Below, piece after piece: positions 33,148 through 33,606 of a stretch of 33,606 bases of DNA. Source of the stretch: Myxococcales bacterium (GTDB lineage Bacteria > Myxococcota_C > UBA6777). The notes below the pieces were generated by a model. It worked only from the letters and a program-made list of their open reading frames with translations. It was not told where the DNA came from and did not search any database. The translations under genes were made by a program, and so were the position numbers. The stretch lies in contig JALTMC010000851.1 of assembly GCA_027005175.1 (NCBI GenBank), positions 1 through 33,606 of the forward strand. The letters are read 5' to 3'. Each line of letters opens with the position of its first letter. The stretch's first letter is position 1.

Positions 33148-33606
33148 ATGAGCTTGTATCGGCATATTGTAGTGGGCACCGATTTTTCCAGAGAGGGCGA
33201 TTCTGCCGTCACCATCGCTTTGTCTTTGGCAAGTAAGCAGTTTGCCCGACTGTCGATTTTGCATATTCTCGACGAGCGAGTGATGCAGTATCAGGAAGTC
33301 CTTCCGCTGGCTCCTTCTGAAATGGAGGAGATGCTGTTGCAAGAAACACAGCGCAAACTTCACAAGATCGTGAAGAAGGAAGACTTGGAGTCTCTGGCCT
33401 TTGAGGTTCGTGTGATCTTTGGCAAGCCTCATCTGGAAATCGAGCGTTATTGTCAGCATGAGCAGGCAGAGCTGGTCGTGGTTGGACAGCGTGGCAAACA
33501 TGTGATGAAGAATTTATTGTTGGGAAGCACGGCCGAGCGGCTGTTGCGTCATTCCATGATACCCACCCTTGTGGTGCATCCAGAAACTCAGAGCATTGGT
33601 AAGAAT
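33148..33606 (+). CDS. Universal stress protein, partial at window end
   Basis: The ATG at 33148 has AGGAG (33137-33141) six bases upstream; the ATG at 33143 stops after two codons. The 153 visible codons run off the window without a stop. The product begins SLYRHIVVGTDFSREGDSAV, with the usual Usp first strand and Asp, and later has the nucleotide-binding signature VGQRG-x9-GSTAERLL (G-x-x-G-x9-G-S), followed by IPTLVVHP. That is a nearly complete single Usp domain of the ATP-binding type; a second domain may follow outside the window. These proteins help cells through starvation, oxygen limitation or other stress. The upstream FNR-type box suggests oxygen control. Confidence 0.92.
   Translation, partial: MSLYRHIVVGTDFSREGDSAVTIALSLASKQFARLSILHILDERVMQYQEVLPLAPSEMEEMLLQETQRKLHKIVKKEDLESLAFEVRVIFGKPHLEIERYCQHEQAELVVVGQRGKHVMKNLLLGSTAERLLRHSMIPTLVVHPETQSIGKN

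Noticed and set aside
33097-33501. A 134-residue minus-strand frame at the window end
   Set aside because: It lies opposite the clear universal stress protein reading frame and has no family features.
1-33606. Insertion sequences, prophage or conjugative elements
   Set aside because: I saw no transposase, integrase or phage gene and no terminal inverted repeats with target duplications.

Overview
The window looks like a chromosomal segment of a Myxococcota or other 'deltaproteobacterial' lineage (Bradymonadia-like is my best guess, not proven). The grounds are many secreted lipoproteins, MopE-type DxDxDG cysteine repeats in two proteins, a CARDB adhesin-like protein with a MYXO-CTERM-like C-terminal anchor, and a small CxxC zinc protein of a type I associate with these groups. 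Most genes are single or loosely paired transcription units. Strong Shine-Dalgarno sites decide most starts, and I see few intrinsic terminators. There is no rRNA, tRNA, CRISPR array, phage gene or transposase that I can support.

Layout. 1-6000: a lipoprotein, a GRAM/PH-like small protein, a large minus-strand beta-propeller lipoprotein and a 59-residue zinc-ribbon-like protein. 6000-8250: a patatin-like phospholipase. 8300-17400, minus strand: a surface/secreted block with a small membrane protein, a CARDB/MopE/MYXO-CTERM protein, an orphan 629-residue protein with EF-hand-like segments, an M28 zinc peptidase lipoprotein and a Cys-repeat protein. 17600-20100, minus strand: an animal-type beta-ureidopropionase and an ACMSD-family amidohydrolase. 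20500-25750, plus strand: a membrane-anchored DtxR/MntR-FeoA fusion overlapping feoB, then pyruvate kinase. 25750-28080, minus strand: an MBL-fold hydrolase overlapping the end of pyk, and a lysine-repeat secreted protein. 28430-31010, plus strand: a terminator in front of an internally deleted cystathionine synthase/lyase gene, then a MopE-repeat lipoprotein. 31018-32919, minus strand: a PAP2-family membrane protein and a DUF4239-like membrane protein. 33148-end: a universal stress protein cut by the window edge.

Two themes stand out. First, FNR/CRP-type boxes (TTGAT-N4-NTCAA) lie upstream of both the feo operon and the usp gene, each at a distance from a plausible -10 element that fits an activator site (about -41.5 and -62). 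This suggests that Fe(II) uptake and a stress protein respond to oxygen limitation. Second, the window is unusually rich in short tandem duplications, in coding regions (18, 27, 30 and 42 bp periods, all in frame), in promoter regions (26, 37 and 73 bp) and across gene 3' ends including stop codons. A 46-bp leader is also shared by two unrelated metabolic genes about 6.5 kb apart. I did not find a complete new defence or mobile system. The best candidates for something undescribed are the membrane-anchored regulator-FeoA/FeoB pair, the shared leader, the internally deleted transsulfuration gene with its own attenuator-like leader, and the orphan 629-residue protein.
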